64,000 nucleotides of DNA, from positions 87,734 to 151,733 of the forward strand of contig CBDBVB010000023.1 in the NCBI GenBank assembly GCA_965212545.1, given 5' to 3'. The notes below the pieces were generated by a model, which ran no database searches, was not told the origin of the DNA, and worked only from the letters and a program-made list of their open reading frames with translations. Each line of letters begins with the position of its first letter. Position 1 is the first letter of the stretch. Made by a program: the position numbers and the translations under genes. The stretch is from JABDIP01 sp965212545. Its GTDB lineage: Bacteria; Pseudomonadota; Alphaproteobacteria; DSM-16000; Inquilinaceae. Shown one piece after another: positions 40,507 through 49,710 of the stretch.

Positions 40507-41313
40507 ATGCGACGCTCTGCGATCCTCTTGATCCTGCTGATGGTCGGCCCGGCGATGGCGGCATTGGCCGCACCGGCCCGCGCGGACGCGCCGGCCGGAC
40601 TGGTGATCGACGGCGGCGGCCGGGTTGCCGAGATCGTCGACGGCGATACGCTGTTCCTGGACGACGGAACCGAGGTGCGGTTGGTCGGCCTGCAGGCCCC
40701 GAAACTGCCTCTCGGTCGCAGGGGATTTACCGCCTGGCCGCTGGCCGGAGAAGCCCGCGACCGGCTCGCGGGGCTGGTTCTCGGCCGTCAGGTCACGCTG
40801 GCCTATGGCGGCCGGCGGATCGACCGTCACGGCCGCGCCCTCGCCCATCTTGTGCGCGACGACGGGCTGTGGGTACAGGGCGCCATGCTGATCGACGGCA
40901 TGGCGCGGGTCTACAGCTTCGAGGACAATCGCATGGCAGTCGGCGAGATGCTGGCCGCGGAGCGACGGGCCAGGGCCGCCGGCCGCGGCATCTGGGCCCA
41001 TCCCTTCTACTCGGTCCGCTCCGCCGAGGAGACCGTGGGCCTGCTCGACAGCTTTCAGGTGGTCGAGGCGGTGATCCTCGACGCCGCGGAAGTGCGGCGT
41101 CGCATCTACCTTAATTTCGGCGCAGATTGGCGTGACGATTTCACCGTGAGCATCGCACCCGAACATGTCCGCGCTTTCCGTGCCGCCGGACTGGAACCGC
41201 TGGAACTGTCCGGTCGCCGCATCCGTGTGCGCGGCTGGCTGTATCAGCGCAACGGACCGATGATCGACGCCACCCACCCGGAACAGATCGAGCTGCTCGA
41301 GGCCGTCGAATGA
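40507..41313 (+). CDS. Exported thermonuclease-family protein with altered active site
   Basis: A 268-residue protein. A signal peptide (about 1-27, cleaved after ARADA) is followed by a staphylococcal-nuclease-like domain (about 35-165) and a C-terminal domain of about 100 residues (FQVVEAVILDAAEVRRRIYLNFG...RIRVRGWL). The core IVDGDTLFLDDGTEVRLVGLQAPKLPLG lacks the Asp and Glu of the catalytic GxDAPE motif, having Gln and Lys instead, so nuclease activity is doubtful. It overlaps the M48 protease gene by four bases and is co-expressed with it. Confidence 0.85.
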   Translation: MRRSAILLILLMVGPAMAALAAPARADAPAGLVIDGGGRVAEIVDGDTLFLDDGTEVRLVGLQAPKLPLGRRGFTAWPLAGEARDRLAGLVLGRQVTLAYGGRRIDRHGRALAHLVRDDGLWVQGAMLIDGMARVYSFEDNRMAVGEMLAAERRARAAGRGIWAHPFYSVRSAEETVGLLDSFQVVEAVILDAAEVRRRIYLNFGADWRDDFTVSIAPEHVRAFRAAGLEPLELSGRRIRVRGWLYQRNGPMIDATHPEQIELLEAVE

Positions 41314-42782
41314 CCCGATCGACCTGGACCCGCCTGGGCCGTATCGCGGCCACCGCCGTCGCCCTGGTGACCGCGCTTGCCGGTTGCGCCACAAATCCCG
41401 CCAGCGGCCGCCAGCAGTTCTCGCTGCTGACGCCGCAACAGGAAGCGTCGATCGGCCAGCGCGAATACCCGCGTCTGGTGGAGCAGTTCGGCGGGGTGTA
41501 CGACGACCCGGCCCTGACCGCTTATGTCGAGCGGGTCGGGCGCAGCGTTGTGCAGGCGACGGGTTCGGCGAACGAGCCCTATCGCTTCACGGTTCTCGAC
41601 AGCGACCGGCCGAACGCGTTTGCCCTTCCCGGCGGCTACGTCTCGGTGACACGCGGGCTGCTGGCGCTGATGAATGACGAGGCCGAACTGGCCGGCGTCA
41701 TATCGCATGAAGTCGCCCATGTGACCGCGCGCCACAGCGCGGAGCGGTACAGCCAGGCGACCATCGCCCAGCTCGGCGCCAGCATTCTCGGCGCAGCTAC
41801 CGGCAGCGACGAACTGGCAGAACTGGCCGGGTCCGGCGCCCAGATCTATCTGCTGAGCTACAGCCGCGGCCAGGAATCGGAGGCCGACGCCATCGGCATC
41901 CGCTATTTGGCGGCCTCCGGATACGACCCCTTTGCGATGAGCAGCTTTCTGCAGCAGCTGGACCGCGAATCCGACCTGGACGCGCTGATCGACGGCCGCT
42001 CCGAGGGAGCCGGCCTGCCCGCCTACCTGTCGAGCCACCCACGCACCGAGGACCGGGTGCGGCAGGCCGGCGCATTGGCGGCGCGATCGCCCGGTCAGAG
42101 TGTCCGCCGCAACCGTGATTCGTATCTGTCGGCGATCGACGGGCTGATCTGGGGCGAGTCCGGCGACTACGGCTTCATCGAGGGCACCGTGCTGACGCAA
42201 CCCGCCGAGGGTGTCCGGTGGGAAGCGCCGCGCGGGTTTCGGCTCGGGCACAGCGGCGCCCGCGTGATTGGCAGCGACGGTCGCGGTTCCCAGATCGTCT
42301 ACGATGTCGTATCGCCGCGCCAATCGGCCTCGCCGGCCCGCTACCTGGCGGATGAATGGGCACGCGATACCGTCTTCCAGGACTTCCAGTCCTTGAATAT
42401 CAATGGCTACGATGCTGCAACCGGGTCGTTCCAGATCAGCACGCGCGCCGGACTTCGCGATGTCCGGATGGTCGCCATCCGCTCGGACCAGAACCGCATC
42501 GCACGTTTCGCGTTCCTCACCCCTCCGGAGCGGACCGCGCAGATGACAACGGCCTTCCAGCGAACGACTTTCAGTTTCCGGCCGTTGTCCCGGTCGGAAC
42601 AAACCGCGCAGCGGCCAAGGCGCGTCGACATCGTGACCGTGCGGCGCGGCGACACTTCGGCATCGCTGGCCGGTGGCATGGCGTTCGAGGATTACCGGTT
42701 GGAGAGATTCTTGGCGCTCAACGGCCTGGATACCGGCGCTCCGCTGCGCCCCGGACAACGCGTCAAGCTGATCGTTCGATAG
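41310..42782 (+). CDS. M48-family metalloprotease lipoprotein (BepA/LoiP-like)
   Basis: A 490-residue protein. A lipobox (TALAGCATN, Cys at about 28) anchors it to a membrane facing the periplasm. The zinc site is HEVAHVTARH with a downstream glutamate in YSRGQESEADAIGI. The final ~55 residues (DIVTVRRGDTSASLA...FLALNGLDTGAPLRPGQRVKLI) look like a LysM-type peptidoglycan-binding domain. It likely degrades misfolded outer-membrane proteins. The start overlaps the upstream nuclease-like gene by four bases. Confidence 0.9.
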   Translation: MTRSTWTRLGRIAATAVALVTALAGCATNPASGRQQFSLLTPQQEASIGQREYPRLVEQFGGVYDDPALTAYVERVGRSVVQATGSANEPYRFTVLDSDRPNAFALPGGYVSVTRGLLALMNDEAELAGVISHEVAHVTARHSAERYSQATIAQLGASILGAATGSDELAELAGSGAQIYLLSYSRGQESEADAIGIRYLAASGYDPFAMSSFLQQLDRESDLDALIDGRSEGAGLPAYLSSHPRTEDRVRQAGALAARSPGQSVRRNRDSYLSAIDGLIWGESGDYGFIEGTVLTQPAEGVRWEAPRGFRLGHSGARVIGSDGRGSQIVYDVVSPRQSASPARYLADEWARDTVFQDFQSLNINGYDAATGSFQISTRAGLRDVRMVAIRSDQNRIARFAFLTPPERTAQMTTAFQRTTFSFRPLSRSEQTAQRPRRVDIVTVRRGDTSASLAGGMAFEDYRLERFLALNGLDTGAPLRPGQRVKLIVR

Positions 42783-42816
42783 GTGACGTCACCATCTCCG
42801 GAGGCAACGCCCCGGA

Positions 42817-43701
42817 TCACGCCTCGACCATCAATTCGTCCGGCTTGCGCACCCGGGCCTGCAGGAAAACGCGCATCTTCTGCATCGCCCGGTGCTCGAG
42901 CTGCCGGATACGCTCCTTGCTGACACCGAGCTGCTCGCCCAGCTTTTCCAGGGTATCGCCATCTTCCCGTAGGCGGCGCTGGCGGATAATGGTCTGCTCG
43001 CGCGCGCTGAGCTGCCCGATCGCCTCGGCCAGCCAGCGCGACCGCGTCTCGCCATCGCGCATTCCGATGACCACCTCTTCCGGCGACGGGCGCTGGTCCG
43101 CCAATGAATCCTGCCAGTCAAGATCGCCGGACGGCGAGACGGGCGTATTCAGCGACTGATCACCGCCGGACATACGCATTTCCATGGATTCCACGTCGCC
43201 GACTTTGACCTTCAGCTCCCTGGCGACCTTCTCGCGGCCGTCATGGGTAAGTCGGGTCGCCGCGACATCTTCGATCCGCGCCTGCAGTCGCCGCAGGTTG
43301 AAGAACAGCGATTTCTGAGCCGCCGTGGTGCCGGTACGCACGATCGACCAATTTCGCAACACGAAGTCCTGCATGGCGGATCGGATCCACCAAGCGGCAT
43401 AGGTCGAGAAGCGCACTTCCCGGCCGGGTTCGAACCGGGCCGCCGCCTGCATCAGGCCGACATTGCCCTCCTGTACCAGATCGCCCATCGGCAGACCGTA
43501 GTTGCGGAACCGCGACGCGGTGCTGACCACCAGCCGGGTGTACGACCGCACCAACTCATGCAGCGCGGCCTCGTCACCGCAGTCGCGCCATCGCTGCGCC
43601 AGGTCGAACTCGCGATCGCGGGTCAGCAGCGGTTCGCGCATCGATTGCCTGATGAACGCTAGATTTGAGCGCTGGGTTTCCGATCCGTCGATATGCGCCA
43701 T
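42817..43701 (-). CDS. rpoH: RNA polymerase heat-shock sigma factor RpoH
   Basis: A 294-residue sigma-70-family factor. The RpoH box is seen as QKSLFFNLRR at about 129-138. Region 2 shows GDLVQEGNVGLMQAAARFEP and FSTYAAWWIRSAMQ. Region 4 carries LREDGDTLEKLGEQLGVSKERIRQLE. It directs transcription of chaperone and protease genes; htpG lies 9 kb away in the window. It is convergent with the M48 protease gene. Alphaproteobacteria often have more than one rpoH, and which paralog this is cannot be told. Confidence 0.93.
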   Translation of the reverse strand: MAHIDGSETQRSNLAFIRQSMREPLLTRDREFDLAQRWRDCGDEAALHELVRSYTRLVVSTASRFRNYGLPMGDLVQEGNVGLMQAAARFEPGREVRFSTYAAWWIRSAMQDFVLRNWSIVRTGTTAAQKSLFFNLRRLQARIEDVAATRLTHDGREKVARELKVKVGDVESMEMRMSGGDQSLNTPVSPSGDLDWQDSLADQRPSPEEVVIGMRDGETRSRWLAEAIGQLSAREQTIIRQRRLREDGDTLEKLGEQLGVSKERIRQLEHRAMQKMRVFLQARVRKPDELMVEA

Positions 43702-43875
43702 GCCCGCCTCCGCGTGATCGGCCGCGACGCGATAGGCTCGGCCGAAGAACTTCTATGGGAGTTACGGCGCCGCACGACGATTGGATCATTCGCGACCGGG
43801 TAATGGCGTTACAGTTTTGTGACAATTCTGTTCGCGGCCGCCCTTCGACGACGCGATTGCCATGGTCTCCGCCGC

Positions 43876-44679
43876 TCAGGCTTCCAGCAGTTCCATGATC
43901 TCGCCGTCGGCGCCGATCTGCGCCGCCGTCAGCTTGCCGCCGCGGCCACAGCCGCCGTCCAGGGTGGCGGTGACGTCGCCGACCATCACGCCGCCATTGG
44001 CCGGGTCGAAACCGCGGATCACCTTGCGGCAACCGAAATAGGGCTCGGAGAGGTCGGCGAAGCCGGCACCTCCCCACCAGAAACTGTCGCCCTGGGCAGG
44101 CAGCGGCCGGGTCGGATCTATGCCCGCGCTGACGAACAGCACTGCGCCGTCTTCGGTGAAGGCGGCCCGGCGCAGCACCGCGAACAGATTGTTATGACCA
44201 GGCGCATCCCGCATTGCGCCGCGCAGCTGATTGGTCCAGCGGGTCAACTGCACAGCGCCTTCGCGCGCCGCCGCCATGCCGGTCTCGGGATTGCCGCCAT
44301 AGGCACGAAGCGTGGAGTCCACGCCTTGGCCAAGCATCCAGTTCAGGACGTCCTTGGGGTTGGGCGCGAATTGCAGTTGCAGCAGCTTCTGCCACATCTC
44401 TTCCTGGGCGCCGCGCAAATAGACCAAGTCGCCGGCCAGAACGCCGGGGATCGCCAGCAGGTCCCGCCGAAAACTCAGCATCTCGGCGATGGTTTCGTGC
44501 ACGGCCCCGCCACGGCCAACGAAATTCCCCAGATAGACGATACGGTCGCCGACCGAAAACTGGCCGGCCAGATGGTCGTGCAGGCGGCCAAGACGGTCGA
44601 CATCGGCATGGATCGCCGAGACCGCCCATATCCTCGCGGGCCGGCCGAGCTGTGCAAATTTCGCGCTATCGGAATTCAA
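43876..44679 (-). CDS. Metallophosphoesterase-like protein with degenerate metal site
   Basis: A 267-residue calcineurin-like fold, but the metal-binding motifs are altered. GDIHG appears as SAIHA (VSAIHADVDRLGRLHD), GDYVDRG as GNFVGRG (IVYLGNFVGRG), and GNHE as GAQE (VYLRGAQEEM). The frame is otherwise intact and well composed, with a plausible C-terminal half (VLFVSAGIDPTRPLPAQGDSFWWGG). It is therefore probably a non-catalytic binding or regulatory protein. The start is uncertain; a TTG at 44679 (NSDSAKFAQLG) is favoured, and the longer frame to 44799 crosses the carD terminator region. Confidence 0.68.
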   Translation of the reverse strand: MNSDSAKFAQLGRPARIWAVSAIHADVDRLGRLHDHLAGQFSVGDRIVYLGNFVGRGGAVHETIAEMLSFRRDLLAIPGVLAGDLVYLRGAQEEMWQKLLQLQFAPNPKDVLNWMLGQGVDSTLRAYGGNPETGMAAAREGAVQLTRWTNQLRGAMRDAPGHNNLFAVLRRAAFTEDGAVLFVSAGIDPTRPLPAQGDSFWWGGAGFADLSEPYFGCRKVIRGFDPANGGVMVGDVTATLDGGCGRGGKLTAAQIGADGEIMELLEA

Positions 44680-44790
44680 ATTGATTGCCGCTGATCGCCA
44701 AGACGTCGAAATCCTATACGAATCGCGGCAGTTTAGCCGGAACCCGTACCGGAGAAAGCGGCAATTCGCGCGTCCGGTGACACACGCAGT

Positions 44791-44825
44791 TAAGAACAAC
44801 GGCCGCCCGGCAATGCGGACGGCCG
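44791..44825 (-). terminator. Rho-independent terminator of carD
   Basis: On the minus strand, CGGCCGTCCG pairs with CGGGCGGCCG (ten base pairs, one G-T) around a CATTGC loop and is followed by TTGTTCTT. It begins 42 bases after the carD stop. Confidence 0.8.
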
Positions 44826-44867
44826 CTTCATCATGTTCCTCGTCGCCGGCGGGCCGGCGAATTCGCG

Positions 44868-45368
44868 TTATGCGGCCTTGGTCAGAACCTGCTCCAGACG
44901 CTCGGTCGCGTGCACTTCGTCGATCTTCTCGACCGCCGCAAGTTCTCGCGACAGGCGCTCCAGTGCCGCCTGATAGATTTGCCGCTCGCTATAGGATTGC
45001 TCGGGCTGATCGGCGGCGCGATGCAGATCGCGCACCACCTCCGCAATCGAAACCGGATCGCCGGAGTTGATCTTCGCCTCATATTCCTGGGCGCGACGGC
45101 TCCACATGGTCCGGCGCACACGGCTGCGACCCTTCAGCGTCTCCATCGCCGTCTTGATGCGGTCCTTGGAGCTCAGCTTGCGGAGGCCAGCCTTCTTGGC
45201 CTTGCCGGTCGGGACCTTGAGCGTCATGCGCTCCTTATCGAAGTTGATCGCGTAAAGCTCAACTTCCATATCGCCCATCCGGTGGGTCTCGATGCCGGCA
45301 ATACGACCCACGCCATGGGCGGGGTAGACCACGTAATCGCCGACGCTGTATTCGAGTTGATGCGACAT
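44868..45368 (-). CDS. carD: CarD-family transcriptional regulator
   Basis: A 166-residue protein that binds RNA polymerase and stabilises open promoter complexes. The N-terminal RNA-polymerase-interacting Tudor-like domain reads YSVGDYVVYPAHGVGRIAGIE, and the helical C-terminal DNA-binding region includes AEVVRDLHRAADQPEQSYSERQIYQ. Length is normal. It is followed by a clear intrinsic terminator and preceded by fdxA with a 320-bp gap, so it has its own promoter. Confidence 0.95.
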   Translation of the reverse strand: MSHQLEYSVGDYVVYPAHGVGRIAGIETHRMGDMEVELYAINFDKERMTLKVPTGKAKKAGLRKLSSKDRIKTAMETLKGRSRVRRTMWSRRAQEYEAKINSGDPVSIAEVVRDLHRAADQPEQSYSERQIYQAALERLSRELAAVEKIDEVHATERLEQVLTKAA

Positions 45369-45688
45369 TCCTGTTCACTCTGCCCCACAGTTTCGCCAAA
45401 TCACGCCATGCCACCCGGCGCATTGCGATCGCACCTCGACCGGCGCTCCATCGCGGCACACTCCTTCCATAAGAACGAACCCCACCGTCCGCTTAACTGC
45501 GGTGCAGCCCCGCAAGGGGACCGACATCGGGGAGGGGGACTGGGTCCGCCATATGAAAGAGCCAGTCGATCCTCCCGACCGGCACGTTTGGATAATATAA
45601 CGTAAAATGCCGTCGTTTTAAAGGGTTGCGATCAGATTCGGCAGAATTCGCTTAACTGCGCAACATATCGTCTCCAATGATGGCCTGT
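45369..45688 (-). promoter_or_regulatory. carD upstream region
   Basis: No gene is seen in these 320 bases. Reading toward carD, an A+T-rich patch (TTTTACGTTATATTATCC, at about 45590-45607) is the only stretch that looks like a -10 region in this GC-rich DNA. A CGCTTAACTGCGC dyad at about 45650 lies just after the fdxA stop. Confidence 0.35.
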
Positions 45689-46030
45689 TTATGTGCCTTC
45701 GCCCGGATTATTGCTGAAATGTTTCTCGAACTTGTTCGGCACTGTCTGCCAATCATCAGCGTCCTGCAGCGGATCTTTCTTCCGGGTGATGTTTGGCCAC
45801 GTCTCCGAGTACTGTCGGTTGATCTCCAACCACTTCTCCGCCGCGTCGACCTCGGTGTCCGGCTTGATGGCCTCGATCGGGCATTCCGGCTCGCACACAC
45901 CGCAATCGATGCATTCGTCCGGGTGGATGACCAGCATGTTCTCGCCTTCGTAGAAGCAGTCCACCGGACAGACTTCGACGCAGTCGGTGTATTTGCATTT
46001 GATGCAGGTCTCGATCACCACGTAAGGCAC
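45689..46030 (-). CDS. fdxA: Seven-iron ferredoxin FdxA
   Basis: A 113-residue ferredoxin with one 3Fe-4S and one 4Fe-4S cluster. Cysteines lie in CIKCKYTDCVEVCPVDC and CIDCGVCEPECP. The C-terminal extension (EKWLEINRQYSETWPNITRKKDP) is typical of alphaproteobacterial FdxA. The start is a GTG. It often neighbours carD, as here. Confidence 0.96.
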   Translation of the reverse strand: MPYVVIETCIKCKYTDCVEVCPVDCFYEGENMLVIHPDECIDCGVCEPECPIEAIKPDTEVDAAEKWLEINRQYSETWPNITRKKDPLQDADDWQTVPNKFEKHFSNNPGEGT

Positions 46031-46090
46031 GATTGCACTCCAAATCCCAGGTAACCGGCAACGCCTCTGGTGACGATGCCGGGTTTTCGG

Positions 46091-46561
46091 TTATCCGCCG
46101 GCCGCGTCCATGCCGTGACGGCGGTGCGCCCGTTTCCGGGCCGCGCCGCTTTCGCGGTCGCTGACATTGAGCAAACCGCAAATCCGGCGCAAGAGGCTTG
46201 CCTCCAGTTCATGCACTTCGCCATCGGCGCAGGCCACATCCCACAGCATCTCGACCAGTTGCACCCGCTCGTCATGGCCGAACGCATCCCGCACCACCCG
46301 CGTGAAGCGGTACAACTCCACCGCGTCCGCCGTCGCCCGTTCGGCATCGGCGACCAGTTCGGCCGCCTCCTCGTCGTTCAGCCCGAAACGCCAGCGGACC
46401 AACTCGCCGATCCGCGTCAACTCGTCGGCATCGACCGTATCGTCCATCCGCGCCGCCTCGACCAGAAGGGCGGCGGCGGCAAGATGGAGCTCATCGACGG
46501 TGTGCGCCGCACCATCCGAGCGCGGTTGCTCGGTCAGCAGCGCCTTCAGGCGGTTTATCAT
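46091..46561 (-). CDS. TerB-family protein
   Basis: A 156-residue all-helical protein with a TerB domain at about 22-140: ELHLAAAALLVEAARMDDTVDADEL and LVEMLWDVACADGEVHELEASLLRRI, the paired acidic D-x-x-(V/E)-x-x-x-E motifs of the family. TerB-like domains occur in tellurite resistance and in stress proteins; this stand-alone form has no assigned role. The start MINRLKALL is chosen. It lies upstream of fdxA on the same strand. Confidence 0.85.
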   Translation of the reverse strand: MINRLKALLTEQPRSDGAAHTVDELHLAAAALLVEAARMDDTVDADELTRIGELVRWRFGLNDEEAAELVADAERATADAVELYRFTRVVRDAFGHDERVQLVEMLWDVACADGEVHELEASLLRRICGLLNVSDRESGAARKRAHRRHGMDAAGG

Positions 46562-46651
46562 GGGCTTCCGTAGCACTCCGGGACCGGGCTCGCAACCCCA
46601 CGGAATCAGGGGTTTTTGCTCGCCGTCATAAGCGGCGTCGAGGCCCGCCGG

Positions 46652-47038
46652 TCATGTATCGCCGATCAGCCATTCGGTCTTGCGGCGCTCCTTCTTGGTC
46701 GGCCGGCCGGCGCCACGTTCGCGCCGGCCCGCTGCCGCATCGCCGCGCGGCATCGCGGTCTCCGGCCGCGGCGGCGACAGGTCCTCGTACAGGGCCTGGG
46801 CCTCGCTGGCAGGACCTCGACGGGTGCCGATTGCCAACACCTTGACCACCCGGACATGGCGTTCCTTCACGAAGGTCAGCACTTGACCCGGCCGGACCGG
46901 TGTGTGCGCCTTGGTCACGGCCGTCCCGTCGACCCGGACCTTGCCGGAAACGCACAACGCGCTCGCCAGGGTGCGCGACTTGAAGAACCGCGCATGCCAG
47001 AGCCATTTGTCGATTCGCAGGGTCGGTTCGTCCGCCAT
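46652..47038 (-). CDS. hslR: S4-domain RNA-binding protein (Hsp15/HslR type)
   Basis: A 128-residue protein. The S4 domain at about 7-70 reads LRIDKWLWHARFFKSRTLASALCVSGKVRVDGTAV, as in Hsp15, which rescues stalled 50S subunits carrying peptidyl-tRNA. A basic C-terminal tail (GRRERGAGRPTKKERRKTEWL) follows. MADEPTL is taken as the start. It sits nine bases after the helicase stop, so the two genes are co-transcribed. Confidence 0.87.
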   Translation of the reverse strand: MADEPTLRIDKWLWHARFFKSRTLASALCVSGKVRVDGTAVTKAHTPVRPGQVLTFVKERHVRVVKVLAIGTRRGPASEAQALYEDLSPPRPETAMPRGDAAAGRRERGAGRPTKKERRKTEWLIGDT

Positions 47039-47046
47039 CTTCGGTC

Positions 47047-49545
47047 TCAATCGGACCCCGCCCAGGCGCGCAGTTGCGCGAAGGGGGAGTCAGCGTTGCC
47101 GCGGGGCCGCCGGCGCGGCTGGGCGCGACGGCCGGTCGGACGGAACGTCACCGCGCCCTCGGTGTCGCGAACCGCACGGTAGCGCAGCACGGCCATGATC
47201 GCCGGCAAATCCGATACCGGGGCCCCGACCAACCGGGCCAGTTCCGGCGTGGCGGTCAGAGGCCCGGCCCGGCGCAGCTTTGCGGCGGCGCCTGCCAGGC
47301 TCTCCAGCCGGTCAAGCCGGACCGCCCGCCGGCCGGCCGGGCAATAGCCGCAAATCCGGTAATAGCCGTCCGGCGTTTCGCCATCTTGCGCCACGGACAG
47401 GCTGCCCGGCTTCGGCAGCGGCGGCAGCGTGCGCTCCAGCGCGACCGACCACAACAGGGCGCACATCGCCACCGCGCGGGGTTTCAACAGCGGCGTCACG
47501 AAGACATGGGCGACCCCGATCCGTACACCCAGGGCGGCCAGCGCCTTGCGATCGGAGCGCGACAGCGACTTCAGCAACGAGTCGACATCGTCGCGGCGAC
47601 ACGCACCGAGCTGCTCGACCAACTGATAGGCGACGCCGCGCGCCGCGCCGGTCAGCGCTGCGTCGCGCAGCGCGACAAGCGGGCCAAGGGCGGCGGCAAT
47701 GCGGCCGCCGATCCAGCCCTGCAGCCGGCTGGCGATACGGTCGCGCGCCGCCGGTTCGACCAGATCGCTCGACATCGGACGGATTTGCGGGGTCAACAGG
47801 TCCGATCCGGGCGCCAGCCGGGCCACCGGACGGCCCTCCCATTCAATGGTACCGGGCGGTTCCGCGGGGTCGTCTGCGATGGCGAAGGCCATATCGGGCT
47901 CCGCCTCGAATCGACGCACCCGAGCGGCGATCTCGGTACGCAGCGCCCGCCGCGCGGCGCTGAGCAGGGACCGCGCCTCCTCGCCCTTGACCTGGGAGTC
48001 GGCGACGAAGCGAAACCCGTCGAGCCGGCCGACGAATTCACCCTCGACCAGCACATCGCCGGTACGCGTGACAGCGCCGGTCAACTCGCCACCCTCGGCC
48101 AGGCGCTGTACCAGCACGGTGGCCCTGCGATCGACGAAGCGCTGGGTCAGCCGCTGGTGCAGCGCGTCGGACAGCCTGTCCTCGATCGCTCTGGTGCGCT
48201 CCTGCCAATGGCGCGGGTCGGCCAGCCAGTCGGCGCGATGGGCTATGTAGGTCCAGGTCCGCACATGGGCGATCCGCGTCACCAGCGTATCGATGTCGCC
48301 ATCGGTGCGATCGAGCCGTGCCACCTGGCGGGCGACCCAATCGGCATCCAGGGCGCCGTCGCCACCGGCAAGCTGCCGATAGAGCCGGCCCAGCAGCCTT
48401 GTGTGGTCGTCGGACAGGATCTTCCGGAAATCCGGGATCTGGCAGACCTCCCACAGTAGCCGCGTCGCCGCCGGGTGGGTCGCAAGCGCGTCGATTTCCG
48501 GGTCGCGGGCCAGCGCAGCCAGTGCCTGCTGGTCTTCGGCCTCGGGCGCGCGGCGCAATTGGCGGGACGGCGGCCGGGCGCGCAGACTCTTCAACAGCAG
48601 CGTCGGACTGCGAAAGTCATGCTCGGCACTGCGCCACATCAGCGCCGTCAGAGCTTCGAAGCTGTGGGTCTCGATCGCCTCGACCATCTCCGCGTCCAGC
48701 GCCGGCGCCTCGCCGGTGGTGCCGAAGGTGCCGTCGGACATATGCCGCCCCGCACGGCCGGCGATCTGCGCCAGTTCGTTGGACCGCAACCGGCGCGCCA
48801 CCTGGCCGTCGAACTTGGACAGCCGGGCGAAGGCCACATGGTCGATATCCATGTTCAGGCCCATGCCGATCGCATCGGTGGCCACCAGATAGTCGACCTC
48901 GCCGGCCTGATACATGCCGACCTGGGCATTGCGGGTCCGCGGGCTCAGCGCCCCGAGCACCACCGCGGTGCCGCCCCGCTGCCGCCGAATCAGCTCAGCC
49001 GTCTCGTAGACATCGGCGGCCGAGAAGGCGACCACGGCGCTACGCGGCGGCAGCCGGGTCAGCTTGCGCTGGCCGATATGGGTCAGGCTGGAGAATCGGG
49101 GCCGCTGGTCGAATTCTGCTCCAGGGACCAGCTTGCGCAAAAGCGGCCTTATGGTATCGGCGCCCAGGAACATGGTCTCGTGCTCACCGCGGGCGTTCAG
49201 CAGGCGGTGGGTGAAGACATGGCCGCGCTCGGGATCGGCGCAGAGCTGGATTTCGTCCACTGCCAGGAACTCGACCGAACGGTCCAGCGGCATGCTCTCC
49301 ACGGTACAAACGAAGTAGACGGCATTGGACGGGACGATCTTCTCTTCGCCGGTCACCAGCGCGACCCGCGAGGCGCCCTTGATTCGCGCCACGCGATCGT
49401 AGTTCTCGCGCGCCAGCAGCCGAAGAGGGAATCCGATCATGCCGGTCCGATAGCCCAGCATCCGGTCGATCGCCAGATGGGTCTTGCCGGTGTTTGTGGG
49501 CCCCAGGACGGCCACGAGCCGATGCCGGTCCGCAGTCGATCGCAT
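47047..49545 (-). CDS. SUV3-like ATP-dependent RNA helicase
   Basis: An 832-residue superfamily-2 helicase resembling mitochondrial SUV3. Walker A is LGPTNTGKTHLAIDRM, Walker B DEIQ (LAVDEIQLCADPERGHVF), then AFSAADVYETAE, TDAIGMGLNMDIDHVAF and motif VI QIAGRAGRHMSDGTFG. The C-terminal half contains a segment with ICGYCPAGRRAVRLDRLE. In mitochondria SUV3 unwinds RNA for degradation; bacterial members are uncharacterised. The start MRSTADRHRL is chosen. The frame runs ~190 codons further, but those residues read through the oppositely oriented gene at 49711 and are not protein-like. Confidence 0.9.
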   Translation of the reverse strand: MRSTADRHRLVAVLGPTNTGKTHLAIDRMLGYRTGMIGFPLRLLARENYDRVARIKGASRVALVTGEEKIVPSNAVYFVCTVESMPLDRSVEFLAVDEIQLCADPERGHVFTHRLLNARGEHETMFLGADTIRPLLRKLVPGAEFDQRPRFSSLTHIGQRKLTRLPPRSAVVAFSAADVYETAELIRRQRGGTAVVLGALSPRTRNAQVGMYQAGEVDYLVATDAIGMGLNMDIDHVAFARLSKFDGQVARRLRSNELAQIAGRAGRHMSDGTFGTTGEAPALDAEMVEAIETHSFEALTALMWRSAEHDFRSPTLLLKSLRARPPSRQLRRAPEAEDQQALAALARDPEIDALATHPAATRLLWEVCQIPDFRKILSDDHTRLLGRLYRQLAGGDGALDADWVARQVARLDRTDGDIDTLVTRIAHVRTWTYIAHRADWLADPRHWQERTRAIEDRLSDALHQRLTQRFVDRRATVLVQRLAEGGELTGAVTRTGDVLVEGEFVGRLDGFRFVADSQVKGEEARSLLSAARRALRTEIAARVRRFEAEPDMAFAIADDPAEPPGTIEWEGRPVARLAPGSDLLTPQIRPMSSDLVEPAARDRIASRLQGWIGGRIAAALGPLVALRDAALTGAARGVAYQLVEQLGACRRDDVDSLLKSLSRSDRKALAALGVRIGVAHVFVTPLLKPRAVAMCALLWSVALERTLPPLPKPGSLSVAQDGETPDGYYRICGYCPAGRRAVRLDRLESLAGAAAKLRRAGPLTATPELARLVGAPVSDLPAIMAVLRYRAVRDTEGAVTFRPTGRRAQPRRRPRGNADSPFAQLRAWAGSD

Positions 49546-49710
49546 GTCCTCAAGATTGAGGCTTTGCCCGTGCGATGCAAGCTCCGAGCACCGTTCGATT
49601 TCAATGCGCCCTGGCCCTGGTGGCATTTTGTTAACCATTTGGGCGGCAGGCTCATTCAACTCTGGGAGGTTCCGCCGGCAACGACCGGCAACCGAAGGAG
49701 GGTTCGGACG

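Noticed and set aside
48475..49710. Long plus-strand frame leading into the gene at 49711
   Set aside because: It is antisense to the SUV3-like helicase, and its residues are Gln/Arg/Gly-rich in the pattern of an opposite-strand shadow. A good ribosome site and signal peptide place the true start at 49711.
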